A DNA stretch of 64,000 nt from Echiichthys vipera (GCA_963691815.1 OY829657.1:31299866-31363865); one strand, 5' to 3'. Shown: positions 1 to 10,152, counted from the first letter of the stretch. Numbers and translations: made by a program. Notes: a model not told the origin generated them from the letters alone.

Positions 1-1231
1 AGTGCTATGACTCTTTTTGCAAGCAGTAAACATAAATCCAGGGCAGTGATTATTTTTCTAGACATGTGATGTCTATCAGGATATAACCCTAGGATAAATA
101 GTTTAGGGTCAAAAACTAATTTTATACCTAATATAGTCTCTAAAGTTTGTTTAATCTCCCGCCAAAACTGTTGGACTTTACTGCATTCCCAAACACAATG
201 AAAGAACGTCCCCTTCTCCTCTCCACACCTGAAACACAGGTCTGGGATAGAATCGTTACACTTACTAAGCTTTTCTGGTGTCACATATGTCCTCATTAGC
301 CAATTATATTGGAGTACTTTGAGACGAGTATTGGAAGTTTGTGTTTGTGCTTCAGCACACACTTTTTCCCAGTCCTTGGAGGGCAAGTACTCCCGGAGAT
401 CTTCCCTCCAGGCATCAAGTTTCTTTAAAGAAGACTCAGGAGATCCTTCCGCAAACATGTTATATAGTCTGGAGATAATTCCCTTTCCGCAGCACTCTTT
501 TTTCATTTCCATTTCCAAAGTAGACAACGGAGGGATCGACAGACACTGGCTCTGAGATGATCTAATAAAGTTTCTCACCTGCAGATATTTAAAATGATGC
601 TTGTTTGGAATATCATACCTGGTAATCAACTCTTCAAATGACATCAAAATCCCACCATCTGATCCCATGAGGTCCCCTATTATTTTTAAACCTTTTTCAG
701 CCCATTTCTTAAAACCAGGGTCTGCTCTGCCTGGAGGAAAAAACTGGTTACCCCATATCGGACTGAAGCGTGACAGAGATGGGGGTTCACCTAAATACTT
801 CTTGACCTGATACCAAATTATAATCATGTTTCTGAGTATAGGATTTTTCGTCCTTTTTTTCAACATATTGACTTTTGCTGAGTATATGTACTGAGGGAGA
901 GGGAGAGGAACTGAGCAGTTTTCAATATTCATCCAAGGTGGAGGGGGCTTATCTGTAAAATAATACATCATAGTCCTCAGTTGAGCTGCCCAATAATACC
1001 AAAGTGGATTGGGGCACCTGAGGCCTCCTCGATCATATGGTAGGTACAAGAGTGATAAACGTAGTCTCGGTCGTTTATTATTCCACAAAAAACGTACAAA
1101 AATTGTCTTTAAGAGTGGGAATAAATTAACAGGAGGTGGCAAAGGGATGTTCTGAAACAGATACAGAAGTTTGGGCATTATATTTAATTTAAGAACATTA
1201 ATTCTTGCTATAAGCCATAAAGGCAGGGAGT
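1..1231 (-). mobile_element. L1-type LINE ORF2, C-terminal part (partial)
   Basis: Read on the minus strand, one frame is open for about 410 codons from roughly 1231 down to base 1 and runs off the window. It matches the C-terminal region of L1/Tx1-type ORF2 proteins: a stretch reading YYWAAQLR near 985-1010, and a Cys/His cluster CFRCGEEKGTFFHCVWEC near 185-240, the usual zinc-binding segment after the reverse transcriptase. The RT domain itself is not present; the 5' side ends abruptly in the 21-bp minisatellite near 1231. ORF2 normally encodes an endonuclease and reverse transcriptase that copy the element into the genome. No stop or frameshift was seen in the part I translated (base 1 to about 1020, plus the end near 1200-1231), so this copy seems fairly young. 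Family level (L1-like) is confident; exact clade is not. Confidence 0.82.
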
Positions 1232-2522
1232 TAAAAATGAGATAAAAAGTTATAATATTGATATGTCAAAATAATGAGATAAAAAGGTCATAATTATAAG
1301 ATAAAATGTCAAAATAATAGGATAAAAAGTAATTTGAGATAAAATGTTAAAATAATAATGAGAAAAAGTCATTATAATGAGATAAAGTCATAATAATGAG
1401 GTAAAATGTCGAACTGATTGAAAATGTTTAAATAATGAGAAGAAGTCAGACTAATGAAAGAAAAAGTCATTATAATGAGATGAAAAAGTCAGAATAATGA
1501 GATAAAAAGTCACAATGAGATAAAAAGTCAAAATATTGAGATAAAAAGTCATAATAATCCGATAAAGTTATAATAAAAATAGAAAAAGTAATAATAATTG
1601 GATAAAAACTCAAAATAATAAGATAGAAAATCATAATCTTAAGATAAAAAGTCAAAATAATGCGATAAAGAGTCATAATAATGAGATAAAATGTCAAATT
1701 GTTGAAAGAAAAAGTCAAAATAATCAGATAAAAAGTCAATTCAATGCGATAAAGAGTCATAATAATGAGATAATATGTCATTACTATAAGATAAACTGTC
1801 GAAATAATAAGATAAAATGTCATTTGAGATAAAATGTCGAAATAATAATGAGAAAAAAGTCATAATAATGAGATAAAGTCATAAAATGAGATAAAAAGTC
1901 AAAATAGTGAGATAAAATGTCAAAAAATGAGAGAAAGAGTCAAGTCGTAAAATAATAATATGATTAGAAGTCAAAATCATAAGATAAAAAGTCATAATAA
2001 TGAAATAAAAGTCATTTGAGATAAAATGTCAAAATATTGAGATAAAAATTCATAATAATGAGATAAAAAGTCAAAATAATGAGATTAAAAGTAAAAAAAT
2101 GAGCTTAAGTCGGAATACTGAGATACAAAGTCAAAATAATGAGATAAAGTCAAAATAATTAGATGAAAAGTCATAATTATGAGATAAAAAGTCATAATAA
2201 GGAAATAAAAAGTCGAAATGAGATAAATGTTGAAATAATAAGAAAAAGTCATAATAATAAGATAAAAAGTCATTATAATGAGTTAAAACGTCATAATATT
2301 GATATAGAAGTTAATAAATTGCGATGAAAGTCAAAATAATGAGATGAAAAGTCAAATTAATAAGATAAAAAGTCAAAAATAATGAGATAAAAAGTCATAA
2401 TCATAAGATAAAATGTCGAAATAATAAGATTAAAAGTCATAATAAAAAGATATAAAGTCAAAATGAGATAAAAAGTCGAAATTATGAGATAAAAAGTCAA
2501 AATATTTAGATAAATAGTCATA
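1232..2522. repeat. AT-rich 21-bp minisatellite, left part
   Basis: Degenerate tandem repeats of a unit close to gtcataataatgagataaaa plus one a (21 bp), with shorter units where the inner ataat is lost. The unit is a multiple of three, so long open frames arise on the minus strand as a seven-residue repeat (MTFYLII-like); these are by-products. The same array resumes at 3488 after a LINE insertion. Confidence 0.93.
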
Positions 2523-3487
2523 ATTTGGACTTCAGCTCTGCATTCAACACAATCATCCCGGCTCGTCTGCAGGACAAGCTTTCTCGACTCAACGTGCCAG
2601 ACTCCACCTGCAGGTGGATCACTGACTTCCTGATGGACAGGAAGCAGCACGTGAGGCTGGGCAGCCTCACCTCGGACTCCAGGACGACCAGCACCGGCTC
2701 TCCGCAGGGCTGTGTTCTTTCTCCCCTGCTCTTCTCCCTGTACACTAACAACTGCACCTCCAGTCACCAGTCCGTCAAGCTCCTTAAGTTCGCAGATGAC
2801 ACCACCCTCATTGGACTCATCTCTGGTGGGGATGAGTCTGCCTACAGATGGGAGATTGACCATCTGGTGACTTGGTGCAGGGAGAACAACCTGGAGCTAA
2901 ACGCTTCAAAAACAGTGGAGATGACTACAGACTTCAGGAAGAGCACAGCCCCACCCTCCCCCATCATCCTGTGTGACTCTCCAGTGGACACTGTGGAGTC
3001 CTTCCGCTTCCTGGGCACCATCATCTCCCAGGACCTCAGGTGGGAGCCAAACATCAGCTCCCTCATCAAGAAGGCTCAGCAGAGGATGTACTTCCTGAGG
3101 CAGCTGAAGAAGTTCAATCTACCGCGGACAATGCTGGTCCACTTCTACACCGCCATCATCGAGTCCATCCTCACCTCTTCCGTCAGCGTCTGGTACGCTG
3201 CTGCCTCTGCCAAGGACAGGTGCACACTGCAGCGTATCATATGTTCTTCAGAAAAGGTGATTGGCTGCAACCTCCCTTCTCTCCCAGAACTCTACTCTTC
3301 AAGGACCCTGAGGAGAGCAAGGAAGATAGCTGCTGATCCCTCCCACCCTGGACACTATCTGTCATATAATTCAATGCCATATATTTAGTTCGCTTGTGTT
3401 CATGTTTATATTTATGTAGGCACTGTCAAATCAAGTCAAATTCCTTGCAATGAAAATTGCCTGGCAATAAACCTGATTCTGATTCTG
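2523..3487 (+). mobile_element. 5'-truncated CR1/L2-type LINE inserted in the minisatellite
   Basis: The element begins exactly at reverse-transcriptase motif A (DFSSAF at 2528-2545) and keeps motif B (TGSPQGCVLSP) and motif C (FADD at 2789-2800, both aspartates present). The frame stays open to a stop at 3386-3388, about 287 codons. The first codon is TTG next to the repeat junction, so it is no true start. The usual C-terminal end of this family (an LPSGRR-like segment) is missing: after HPGHYL the frame passes straight into what looks like 3' UTR, which suggests an internal deletion of some 40 codons. The 3' end has AATAAA followed by a short gattct repeat, typical of fish CR1/L2 elements that end in short tandem repeats. 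Minisatellite resumes on both sides, so this is a clean insertion. Naming it Rex1 or L2 would need a library comparison. Confidence 0.85.
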
Positions 3488-4008
3488 ATAATAATCAGAT
3501 AAAGTCATAATAAAAAGTCATAATAATGAGATATGAAGTCGAAATAAGAGAAAATGTTGAAATAATGAGAAAAAGACATAATAATGAGATACATTCAAAA
3601 TAATGAGATAAAAGTCATAATAATGACATAAAAAGTCAAAATAATGAGATAAAAGTCATTATAATGAGAAAAAGTCCTAATAATATGATAAAAAGTCATG
3701 ATCACAAGATAAAAAGTCATAATTATGAGATAAAATGTCAAAATAATGAGATAAAAAGTTGTAACAATGAGATAAAATGTCAAAATAATAAGATAAAAAG
3801 TCATAATAATGAGATAAAAAGTTGAATCAATGAGATTAAAAATCACATTAATGAGATAAAGTCAAAATAATGAGATAAAAAGTTTTAACGAGATAAAATG
3901 TCAAAATATTTAGATAAAAAGTCATAATAATAAAAGAAACAGTCAAAATAATGAGTTGAAATAATTAGATAAAAGTTGAAATAATGAGATAAAAGTTGAA
4001 ATAATGGG
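3488..4008. repeat. AT-rich 21-bp minisatellite, right part
   Basis: Continuation of the 21-bp array after the LINE. Units again read close to agtcataataatgagataaa with point changes and small deletions. It fades into TTAGGG-like repeats near 4009 through a few ataatgagataaaagttga units. Confidence 0.92.
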
Positions 4009-4039
4009 GTTAGAGTGTTAGGGTTAGGGGTAGGGTTAG
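4009..4039. repeat. Short degenerate telomere-like tract, left of the SINE
   Basis: Reads gttagagtgttagggttagg with further ttaggg-like units. It is the left half of the TTAGGG-like tract that resumes at 4351, separated by a SINE insertion. Confidence 0.75.
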
Positions 4040-4350
4040 AAGAAGAATTCCTTTATTAGTCCCGCAACGGGGAAATGCACTTTATTATTATTTTTCATGT
4101 CACCCGAAATACACACACATGCACAAACAGGGCCTATATACATGCAATTAATGGAGAGATGTTAGAGCTGCCAGTGACCAGCACCCCGAGCAGTTTGGGG
4201 TGCCTTGCTCAACAGCACCGAGGCAGTGAGATGAACTGGCAACTCTCCAGCCACCAGTCCACGCTCCATTCATGGTCCACAGAGGGACTTGAACCAGCGG
4301 CTGGTTCCCAGCCAAGTCAACTATGGACTGAGCTACTGCCGCCCCAAAAC
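4040..4350 (-). mobile_element. tRNA-derived SINE
   Basis: On the minus strand the element begins near 4348 with a tRNA-like head. An A-box-like TAGCTCAGTCCA lies at 4335-4324 and a B-box-like GGTTCAAGTCCC at 4295-4284, the internal RNA polymerase III promoter parts. The body follows, and the 3' end reads GGGACTAATAAAGGAATTC then a TTCTTC-type tail. The length of about 310 bp and this 3' end fit a SINE family widespread in spiny-rayed fishes. It sits inside the TTAGGG-like tract, which continues on both sides. The head is degenerate and no tRNA gene is intended. SINEs depend on a partner LINE for mobility; the partner cannot be named from here. Confidence 0.8.
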
Positions 4351-4612
4351 TTAGGTTAGGGTTATGGTTAGGGTTAGGGTTAGGGTTAGAGTGTTAGGGT
4401 TAGAGTGTTAGGGTTTGGGGTTAGGGTGTTGGATAGGGTTCGGGGTAGGGGTAGGGTTAGAGTGTTAGGGTTAGAGTGTTAGGGTTTGGAGTTAGGGTGT
4501 GGGATAGGGTTAGGGGTAGGGTTAGAGTGTTAGGGTTAGAGTTTTATGTTTAGGGTTTGGGGTTAGTGTTGGGATAGGGTTAGGGTTAGTGTTGGGTTAG
4601 GGGTAGGGTAGA
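4351..4612 (+). repeat. Interstitial telomere-like repeats with a 71-bp super-unit
   Basis: Degenerate TTAGGG repeats (ttagggttagagtgttaggg and similar), with a short exact run of ttaggg hexamers near 4371-4389. A larger period is visible: the marker gggtttgg occurs at 4411, 4482 and 4553, each 71 bp apart. Orientation is G-rich on the plus strand. This is an internal telomere-like block, not a chromosome end, because other sequence lies on both sides. It abuts the first diverged satellite monomer at 4613. Confidence 0.85.
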
Positions 4613-4888
4613 GTATGTGTTTGGATTCACCTTTCTATGGCATTTGGCTTATTAACACATGAAATGTAATTTCCAGCCTCTACAAGCTCTATTCCATGTA
4701 AACGTGTTTTTAGGCTTTTAGGTTATGTTTCAGATTGTAACTTCTGTTTGGAAGCTTAAGAATACAAATTTCACAGTATTCTATGTGTAAATATTAGCAT
4801 AAATATGAAGAATATTTGGATTCACATTTCTATGGCATTTGGCCTATTCACACATGAAATGTCATTTCCAGCCTTTACAAGCGCTTTA
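4613..4888 (+). repeat. Diverged 226-bp satellite monomer(s), forward orientation
   Basis: Contains the satellite landmarks in order: gtgtttggattcac, a gcatttggc box, acacatgaaatgt, an AAGCTT at 4752-4757, then a second ttggattcac near 4815. It is about 1.2 monomers and more diverged than any later copy. Orientation here (ttggattcac left of AAGCTT) is called forward throughout this annotation. Confidence 0.8.
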
Positions 4889-5279
4889 ACATAAATGTTA
4901 AATGTTAAGTCACGAATCAAACGAATTAATATTTTGCGGGCTTTGTCATTTTGACAATTGAAATTCAAAAGTTGGGGTTGGCTATTAAGGCCAATCTTCA
5001 TTTTGGAGCAGTGGTGCAGAAGAAATCAGAAATAGGTGTGGTTGTGCTATCAATCGCCATTTTGAAGTTGGGGGGGAAGTTGGATATTACCATAGACTAG
5101 CTTAGCATAATTACCACAACTAATGCTTAGCAAATTAGCATTGAGAAAAAAAACTACCATATCAAATTAGACTGTGGGTATTGCCATAGCCTAGCTTAGC
5201 ATTACCAATATAGCTAGGTCTAAACTAGCTAGCATTAAAGCTAAAGAGTTCAATTGATTTCAAAAATCACTAAAGCCGA
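4889..5279. other. Intergenic AT-rich sequence, no gene seen
   Basis: About 390 bp between the first satellite piece and the ERV. It contains several gctagcttagcat-like words (for example near 5097, 5190 and 5225) and a g-run near 5070. I see no open frame with recognisable content. It may be an unrecognised repeat or the degenerate 5' part of the ERV. Confidence 0.5.
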
Positions 5280-5660
5280 CCACCACAACAGGCAGATCCA
5301 GGGGAAGAGGCAGAGGACTCGACCCCCGGCTACACCAGGAGCAAAAACCCGAACGACGTGACGAACATTAAAAGAGGCTGCTGCCCTGTTCCCCAAGGTC
5401 AAGGATGGAGGACAGAAATATGCAGCGGAGCTCCTGACTTTTTGCCAACATTTCCGACCTACCACGAAGAGACAATCACCACGGAGGCCGTGAAAGGGGC
5501 AGAGGGCTTAGACGAGGGCCAAGGGGGCGAGAGGACAGCTGTTTCATCCGCGGAAAGCATGGACACTGGCGAAACGACTGCCCAGAGCGTGAACAATGGC
5601 AGACCAACCGCCAGGGATTCCGACACTGGGGTGATTGACTGGCCTGAGAGCTGGGGAGAG
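5280..5660 (+). pseudogene. ERV gag remnant with a degraded CCHC knuckle
   Basis: In frame 2 a nucleocapsid-type zinc knuckle reads CFIRGKHGHWRNDC at 5540-5581. In the retroviral pattern C-x2-C-x4-H-x4-C the second position is normally Cys; here it is Arg, so metal binding is probably lost. Upstream, basic RGR-rich residues are seen but with stops. After the knuckle two in-frame TGA stops precede the protease frame, which is the same frame. A stop between gag and pol in one frame is the layout of gamma/epsilon-type retroviruses that use readthrough, although two stops more likely reflect decay. No matrix or capsid domain and no LTR were recognised. This is an old relic; I describe it only as found. 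Confidence 0.6.
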
Positions 5661-6199
5661 TGACGGGCGCATCTGGGCCGGACACAGGCCATCCAAACGG
5701 AATACGTGAGCACACCAACACATCCACACTCTCTCCACGACACATTTTAAATTCTGTACTGCAGGCTATTGAATGCTTAGAAAACACACACACATCACAA
5801 AAACTTGCAGTAATGTATGCTTCACTAAAATCTGTTGCCTTTAAGAATCTACCCACACTAACACGCACTGTTGCAGACGTACCCCTCACATTCCTAGTAG
5901 ATTCTGGAGCGACAGAATCTGTTATACGACACACAGATTTCAAAAACACCGGAAATGAGCGGGAGATGTGTTAGAGATCTTATGTGTGTGTTAGGCATAA
6001 ACATTAACTCAGGCTCGGAAGGCCTAACCATAATTAGAAATTATTCACACACTCAAGCCTTCCTTACTTATCCTGACAGTGCGGCTACTTACCACTATCC
6101 ATGGCACCTCCCCCACTCGAGCCTCACTGCTGCGGCAGGCACACACATTCACCCAGCCACACACACACACCCTGGTATCTTGTATTACACTGACCTACA
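5661..6199 (+). pseudogene. ERV protease region, broken
   Basis: The retropepsin active-site triad appears as DSG at 5900-5908 within FLVDSGATESVI, in frame 2. The frame ends at a stop near 5974; a second frame (5955-6278) continues with partly matching sequence, so at least one frameshift follows the active site. The enzyme normally cleaves the gag-pol precursor as a dimer. The second half of the domain is hard to recognise and this copy cannot be functional. The reverse-transcriptase part begins shortly after, as in retroviral pol. Confidence 0.65.
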
Positions 6200-7653
6200 T
6201 TGTGCTGCGCACATCTGCTTAGGGAAATCATCGTCCCTTGTGAGAACCCACCTGTCTGCACCCCAATATGTCCATTGAAAAAAATCCGGCCTCCAGGTAT
6301 GCCAGGTGAGTGGAGGTTTGTCCAGGACTTGCAGGCGGTAAATGCGGCAATCCTCGCACGTGCCCCTACAGTACCAAATCCTCATAAAATTCTTTCACAA
6401 GTTCCACCTGAAAGTAAGTGTTTTTTTGTTCTAGATTTGGCTAACGCTTTCTTCAGCGTCCCCATACAGCCCGACAGCCAATATTAGTTTGCATTCACAT
6501 TTGAAGGTAAAGCATACATGTTTACCCGACTGTGTCAGGGGCTGTCGGAGTCTCCAACCATCTTCAACGCCGCTCTGCGTGACAATTTATAGTCCTTAAG
6601 TCTGCCACAAAACAGCGCCTTGCTGGTATATGTGGATGATTTAATGATTTGTTCACCTACACCACGGGAGGCCTGCGTCGCGGCCAAGTTGCAGTTTGCG
6701 TGTAATCAGGTCCCCTTTCTGGGACACATCATATCGCATGAGGGGAATACACCAAACGTGCATCTCTGCCATCTAAGAAATTCCCAAACCAATCACAAAG
6801 AAACAGGTTATGAGTTTTCTTTGCATGACATCATACTGTAGACAGTGGATCCCTCACTATGCAAGCATCGTGGCACCTTTGGCTCATGGCTCATGGTCAG
6901 GGTCTAGCGGCACGGGACAAAGTCGCTTGGACATCCGATGCAGAAAAAGCATTCCACGATCTAAAGCAAGCTTTACGGACACCACCCACTTTGGGCCTCC
7001 CAAATTGTAGCCGGCTATTTACACAAACCATTGATGAAAAGGGACACTACATGACCTCCATCTTACTGCAGGATTACGGGGGACAAAAAAGACTGGTTGC
7101 ATACTTCTCCTCCAAGCTAGACCCTGTGGCAGCCGGTCTCCCAGCCTGCCTTAGAGCTGTTGCAGCTGCGGAAAAGGCGGTCATAGCGTCTCGTGACATT
7201 GTTGGCTACTCTCCACTAACCTTGCTAGTACCACATGCAGTCTCTATGATTCTGATAGAGAAAAAGACCTCACATCTGTCCTCCGCAAGATGGTTAAAAT
7301 ACAACACCATTCTGCTCGAACTGCCCAATTTCACTGTACGGCACTGCACTGTACTCAATCCTGCCACGTTGCTCCCTACTGCTGAGGATGTGGAGCCCCA
7401 TGAATGCGTGGCTATTATTAACGAAATCTGTTCCCCCAGACCTGATCTTCGCAAAACACCACTCACCAACCCCGACATGAAGCAGGTTTTGCAGTCACCA
7501 CATTACACGAAACACTTTTGGCAGAGCCTCTCCCGTCTAACTATTCAGCACAAGCCGCTGAGCTTGTGGCCATGACTGAAGCATGCAAATTGGCTAGAGG
7601 TAAGACTGTCACCCTTTTCACAGATAGCACATATGCATTAGGGGTTTGAGCCT
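6200..7653 (+). pseudogene. ERV pol: reverse transcriptase and RNase H, broken
   Basis: Retroviral-type reverse transcriptase with WRFVQDLQAVNA, VLDLANAFFSVP (motif A) and YVDD (6629-6640, catalytic aspartates kept). In-frame TAG stops occur at about 6485 and 6589. Sequence is missing after the YVDD strand, frameshifts follow near 6800 and 6870, and the connection domain runs in a third frame to 7575 (YFSSKLDPVAAGLP, LVPHAVS). The RNase H start is seen as FTDSTYALGV, with its Asp at 7623-7625, and ends in TGA at 7647. Residue pattern is closest to vertebrate class I (gamma/epsilon-like) retroviruses rather than Ty3/gypsy. The remaining RNase H and the N-terminal integrase are absent where the Penelope-like fragment starts. 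Confidence 0.82.
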
Positions 7654-8440
7654 GTGAATGTTCTCATTTGTCCAGGTCATCATTATCCTCAAAGCAATTT
7701 CAGTCAAAAGCAACTGGACTTGGTTATTTGTCTAGGAAGACGTTTCACCTCTCATCCAAGAGGCTTCATCAGTTCATGTACGCATCTGACCAGGCTGGGA
7801 CTGGTCCAACTAACTGGCGTGAGATCCAGGTATTTAACCTCTCACAAGGCAGATGATGTCACTGAAACCCTACGTGCTCTAAGTGCCAACGGCCATCGTT
7901 AGAGTGGCAGTCGTTGGTGGGAAGTTTGTTTCGACTTTGTTAGTGGTCTATTGAGTCTCTCTCTATTGAGTGCTCCTGTGACTCCAATGACGTTTGTTGG
8001 AGTCACAGGAGGCCTTTTGTGAACAGTTGTTCTTTGAGGTTAGATTGTTGAATCTCATGGGAAGGGATGAAAGGGCAGCATTGTAAATTGGAGATAAGTG
8101 GTGTCTCAACCCTCCTCCTCTGTTTAGCAATGGTTTCTCTACTTTTACATAGATGGCTTCTTTTACTCCTCTTTCAAACCATCTGTCCTCTCTGTCCAAG
8201 ATTTGGACATTGTTGTCATCAAAGGGGTGGGCTTTCTCCTTGAGGTGTAAGTGGACAGCGGAGTCCAGGCCTGAGGAGTTAGCTCTACTGTGTTGGGCCA
8301 TGCGTTTATGCAGTGGTTGTTTTGTTTCTCCAATGTAGAGATCTTTGCAATCCCCTTGCATTGGACAGCATAAACCAGATTGCTTTTGTGGTTGTGTGGT
8401 GTTCTGTCCTTGGTATGTACTAGTCTCTGTCTGAGTGTAT
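7654..8440 (-). mobile_element. Penelope-like element 3' fragment with GIY-YIG domain
   Basis: On the minus strand, 8361-7963 encodes a GIY-YIG-type endonuclease module: DLYIGETKQ with YIG at 8337-8329, followed by KRMAQH, WFERGVKEAIYV and LNRGGGLRHHLSP. In Penelope-like elements this domain lies C-terminal to the reverse transcriptase and nicks target DNA. The matching upstream residues (LVYAVQC) lie in another frame, so one frameshift is present just before the domain. The RT part is missing (5' truncation near 8440), and about 300 bp of 3' UTR reach 7654. The fragment separates the ERV RNase H from its integrase, so it most likely inserted there, with loss of ERV sequence. The domain match is from memory of fish copies; the alternative is another GIY-YIG protein relic. 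Confidence 0.7.
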
Positions 8441-8736
8441 TATCGAAAGCAGCGGGGCAGTAGAACGTGAAAATGGGACCCTAAAGAACAAACTTGCTAA
8501 ATGCTTTGGGGAGACAAAACTTGCTTGGACAAAGGCCCTCCCCATCGTGTTGATGTACATGAGGGGGAGAATCAAGTCCAGAAATAATCTCAGCCCATTT
8601 GAAATCCTGTTTGGTCGGCCATTGCGAACTGGGATTGGGCCTGAGCCAAGGCAATTCCCTGTTGTACACATCAAACCTCTGTTCTCTCTGATATTCACAA
8701 GCAGGTGAAAGTCGCACTGCCGACACCCACCACACA
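8441..8736 (+). pseudogene. ERV integrase C-terminal part
   Basis: Frame 3 resumes retroviral pol with ESSGAVERENGTLKNKLAK. The Glu of VER (8463-8465) sits where the third residue of the D,D-35-E triad belongs. It continues through LSPFEILFGRPL near 8604-8640, a typical segment of gamma-like integrases. The first two catalytic aspartates and the HHCC zinc domain are not present, lost between 7653 and 8441. The frame breaks near 8700 and satellite takes over at about 8737. No env or 3' LTR is visible. This belongs to the same relic as 5280-7653. Confidence 0.75.
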
Positions 8737-8889
8737 AAGGTGCATGGAATACACTTTAACTTCTGTTTTGAAGCTTTATAATACAAATCTCACAGTAATA
8801 TATGTGCAAGGTAGGCTAAATATGAAGAATATGTGTTGTGATTCAAATATGAAATGTCATTTTCAGCCTTAAAATGCTGTAAACAGCTT
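8737..8889 (+). repeat. Satellite fragment, forward orientation
   Basis: Begins gtgcatggaata and contains AAGCTT at 8771-8776, the atatgtgcaaggtaggctaaa box and ttttcagcctt. It stops at acagctt (8883-8889), and the same monomer resumes with acagctt at 10153, so the intervening 1.26 kb is an insertion. Confidence 0.85.
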
Positions 8890-9423
8890 TAGGTACTTTA
8901 CGTTTAATTGGATCAATAGTGTGACTATCAAATGAAATATTTGATAAGGAAAATTAATAAATAAAAATTACTAAAAATTAATAACTTTAATTTATTAAAA
9001 CTTCACATGGAGAACCAATCAAATATAGGGCCTTGAATCACGTTCGGATTATGAGATTGAATATTCTCAATAAACTTATCGTTAATCAAGTAAATATTAG
9101 TTATCACCAATAATTATCAAAGATAATAATAAAAATTACTCTAGTTAAACCAGAGTTCCTCGGGGCACCACCGTCATAGACGGAGTAATAACTAATATTG
9201 AAATCTCATTAAAAATATTAAACTACTAATTAAGGGTTAAACACCGATAAATGTAATAGTTTAATTAGTTGAAGGATTTAAAAGTTCTTTTCTTAGTAGA
9301 AGCTGGCTCATTCAACTTTGTGTAATATTAAATAAACAGACATATGGTAAACACAAACATTTACGAACAAATTAATAAATGCAACAAACAAAACACAATA
9401 AACTAACTAAAGCTAACAGCAAA

Positions 9424-9458
9424 TGTGTGTGTTTGTGTGTGTGTGTGTGTGTGTGTTT
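9424..9458. repeat. TG microsatellite
   Basis: An almost pure (tg)n run, interrupted once by ttt, inside the candidate LTR. It is followed by a gagagaga stretch. Confidence 0.95.
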
Positions 9459-9924
9459 GAGAGAGACAAAGAGGAGAGGTGGGGGCTTGGACCCCTGCAG
9501 AGAAGGTGTGAACATTTAAGTTACACAAAGGCCAGCAACCTGGACATCTCAGTTCTCAGTTCTAATGACAAAGTTACAATTGTATCTAGCCGTTCATAAA
9601 GTCCTATAACATGTAGTAATGCCCAGTTGGTGATTAGTTACCAGTCCATGAGATGGGAGATGTTTTGCGTTGCTTGATGCCAGTGGCTGGTTGAAGAAAG
9701 GTTCTTGTCTAGGTGGTTGCTCTAAGGCAAAAGAGGAAACAGATCGCTCTTTGCTGTGCTCAGTTGAGGATAACTGGTTGGTTAACCTTTCGTGGTGATC
9801 CTAGGCCAGGTCCAGGGCCGAGGGGACAGCGGGCAGCTGGTCTCCTGGATCCGCAGGAGCGCATCGAGTTGAGTGCGAAGGAAGAGAGGCCAAGAGAAAA
9901 GTGGAAGTGCAGGTTGTGTGCTAC

Positions 9925-9935
9925 ACTTTATATAG
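9925..9935 (-). promoter_or_regulatory. TATA box of the candidate LTR
   Basis: Minus-strand CCTATATAAAG lies about 220 bp inside the candidate LTR start and is followed by a GC-richer stretch, as expected for a core promoter at the U3/R border. A CpG-poor upstream part and a direct tgacatcacc word just before it are also visible. Function is inferred. Confidence 0.45.
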
Positions 9936-10152
9936 GCCCTGGTGATGTCATCCCCAGAGGTAAAGTCAGCCAATGAACAGTTTGGGGGTCCCTTGGAAAA
10001 TCACACCTGGGTGTGATTTGTGGGGGAGAAGGCATGGCAGGCCTTTGTTTCAGAGACAAAGGCAGCCAGGCTTTGGGCCTAGTCTTAATCAAACTGAAAG
10101 TTTGAGTTAATCAAGAAATGAACAATGATCTTTGGGTGCCAGTTGCTCCTAC

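Larger units (their letters stand above)
8890..10152 (-). mobile_element. Candidate solo LTR inserted in the satellite
   Basis: The 1,263-bp segment is flanked by the 7-mer acagctt on both sides (8883-8889 and 10153-10159), and the satellite reads continuously when it is left out. That is the picture of a transposed insertion with a target-site duplication. On the minus strand it begins GTAGGAGC or TGTAGGAGC (the boundary is ambiguous by a base or more), has a TATA box in CCTATATAAAG around 9935-9925, and carries AATAAA at 8996-8991, about 100 bp from its far end. It encodes no recognisable protein. These points suit a long solo LTR, but the far end reads TACCTA rather than the usual CA, so a non-autonomous DNA element is the alternative. 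Confidence 0.5.

Noticed and set aside
1470..3846. Minus-strand open frames of repeating MTFYLII
   Set aside because: Direct translation of the 21-bp minisatellite (seven codons per unit).
4280..4350. Possible tRNA gene on the minus strand
   Set aside because: A- and B-box-like words are present but the cloverleaf does not close convincingly and a SINE body and tail follow.
4351..4612. True chromosome end
   Set aside because: TTAGGG units are degenerate and flanked by other repeats on both sides; it is an internal tract.
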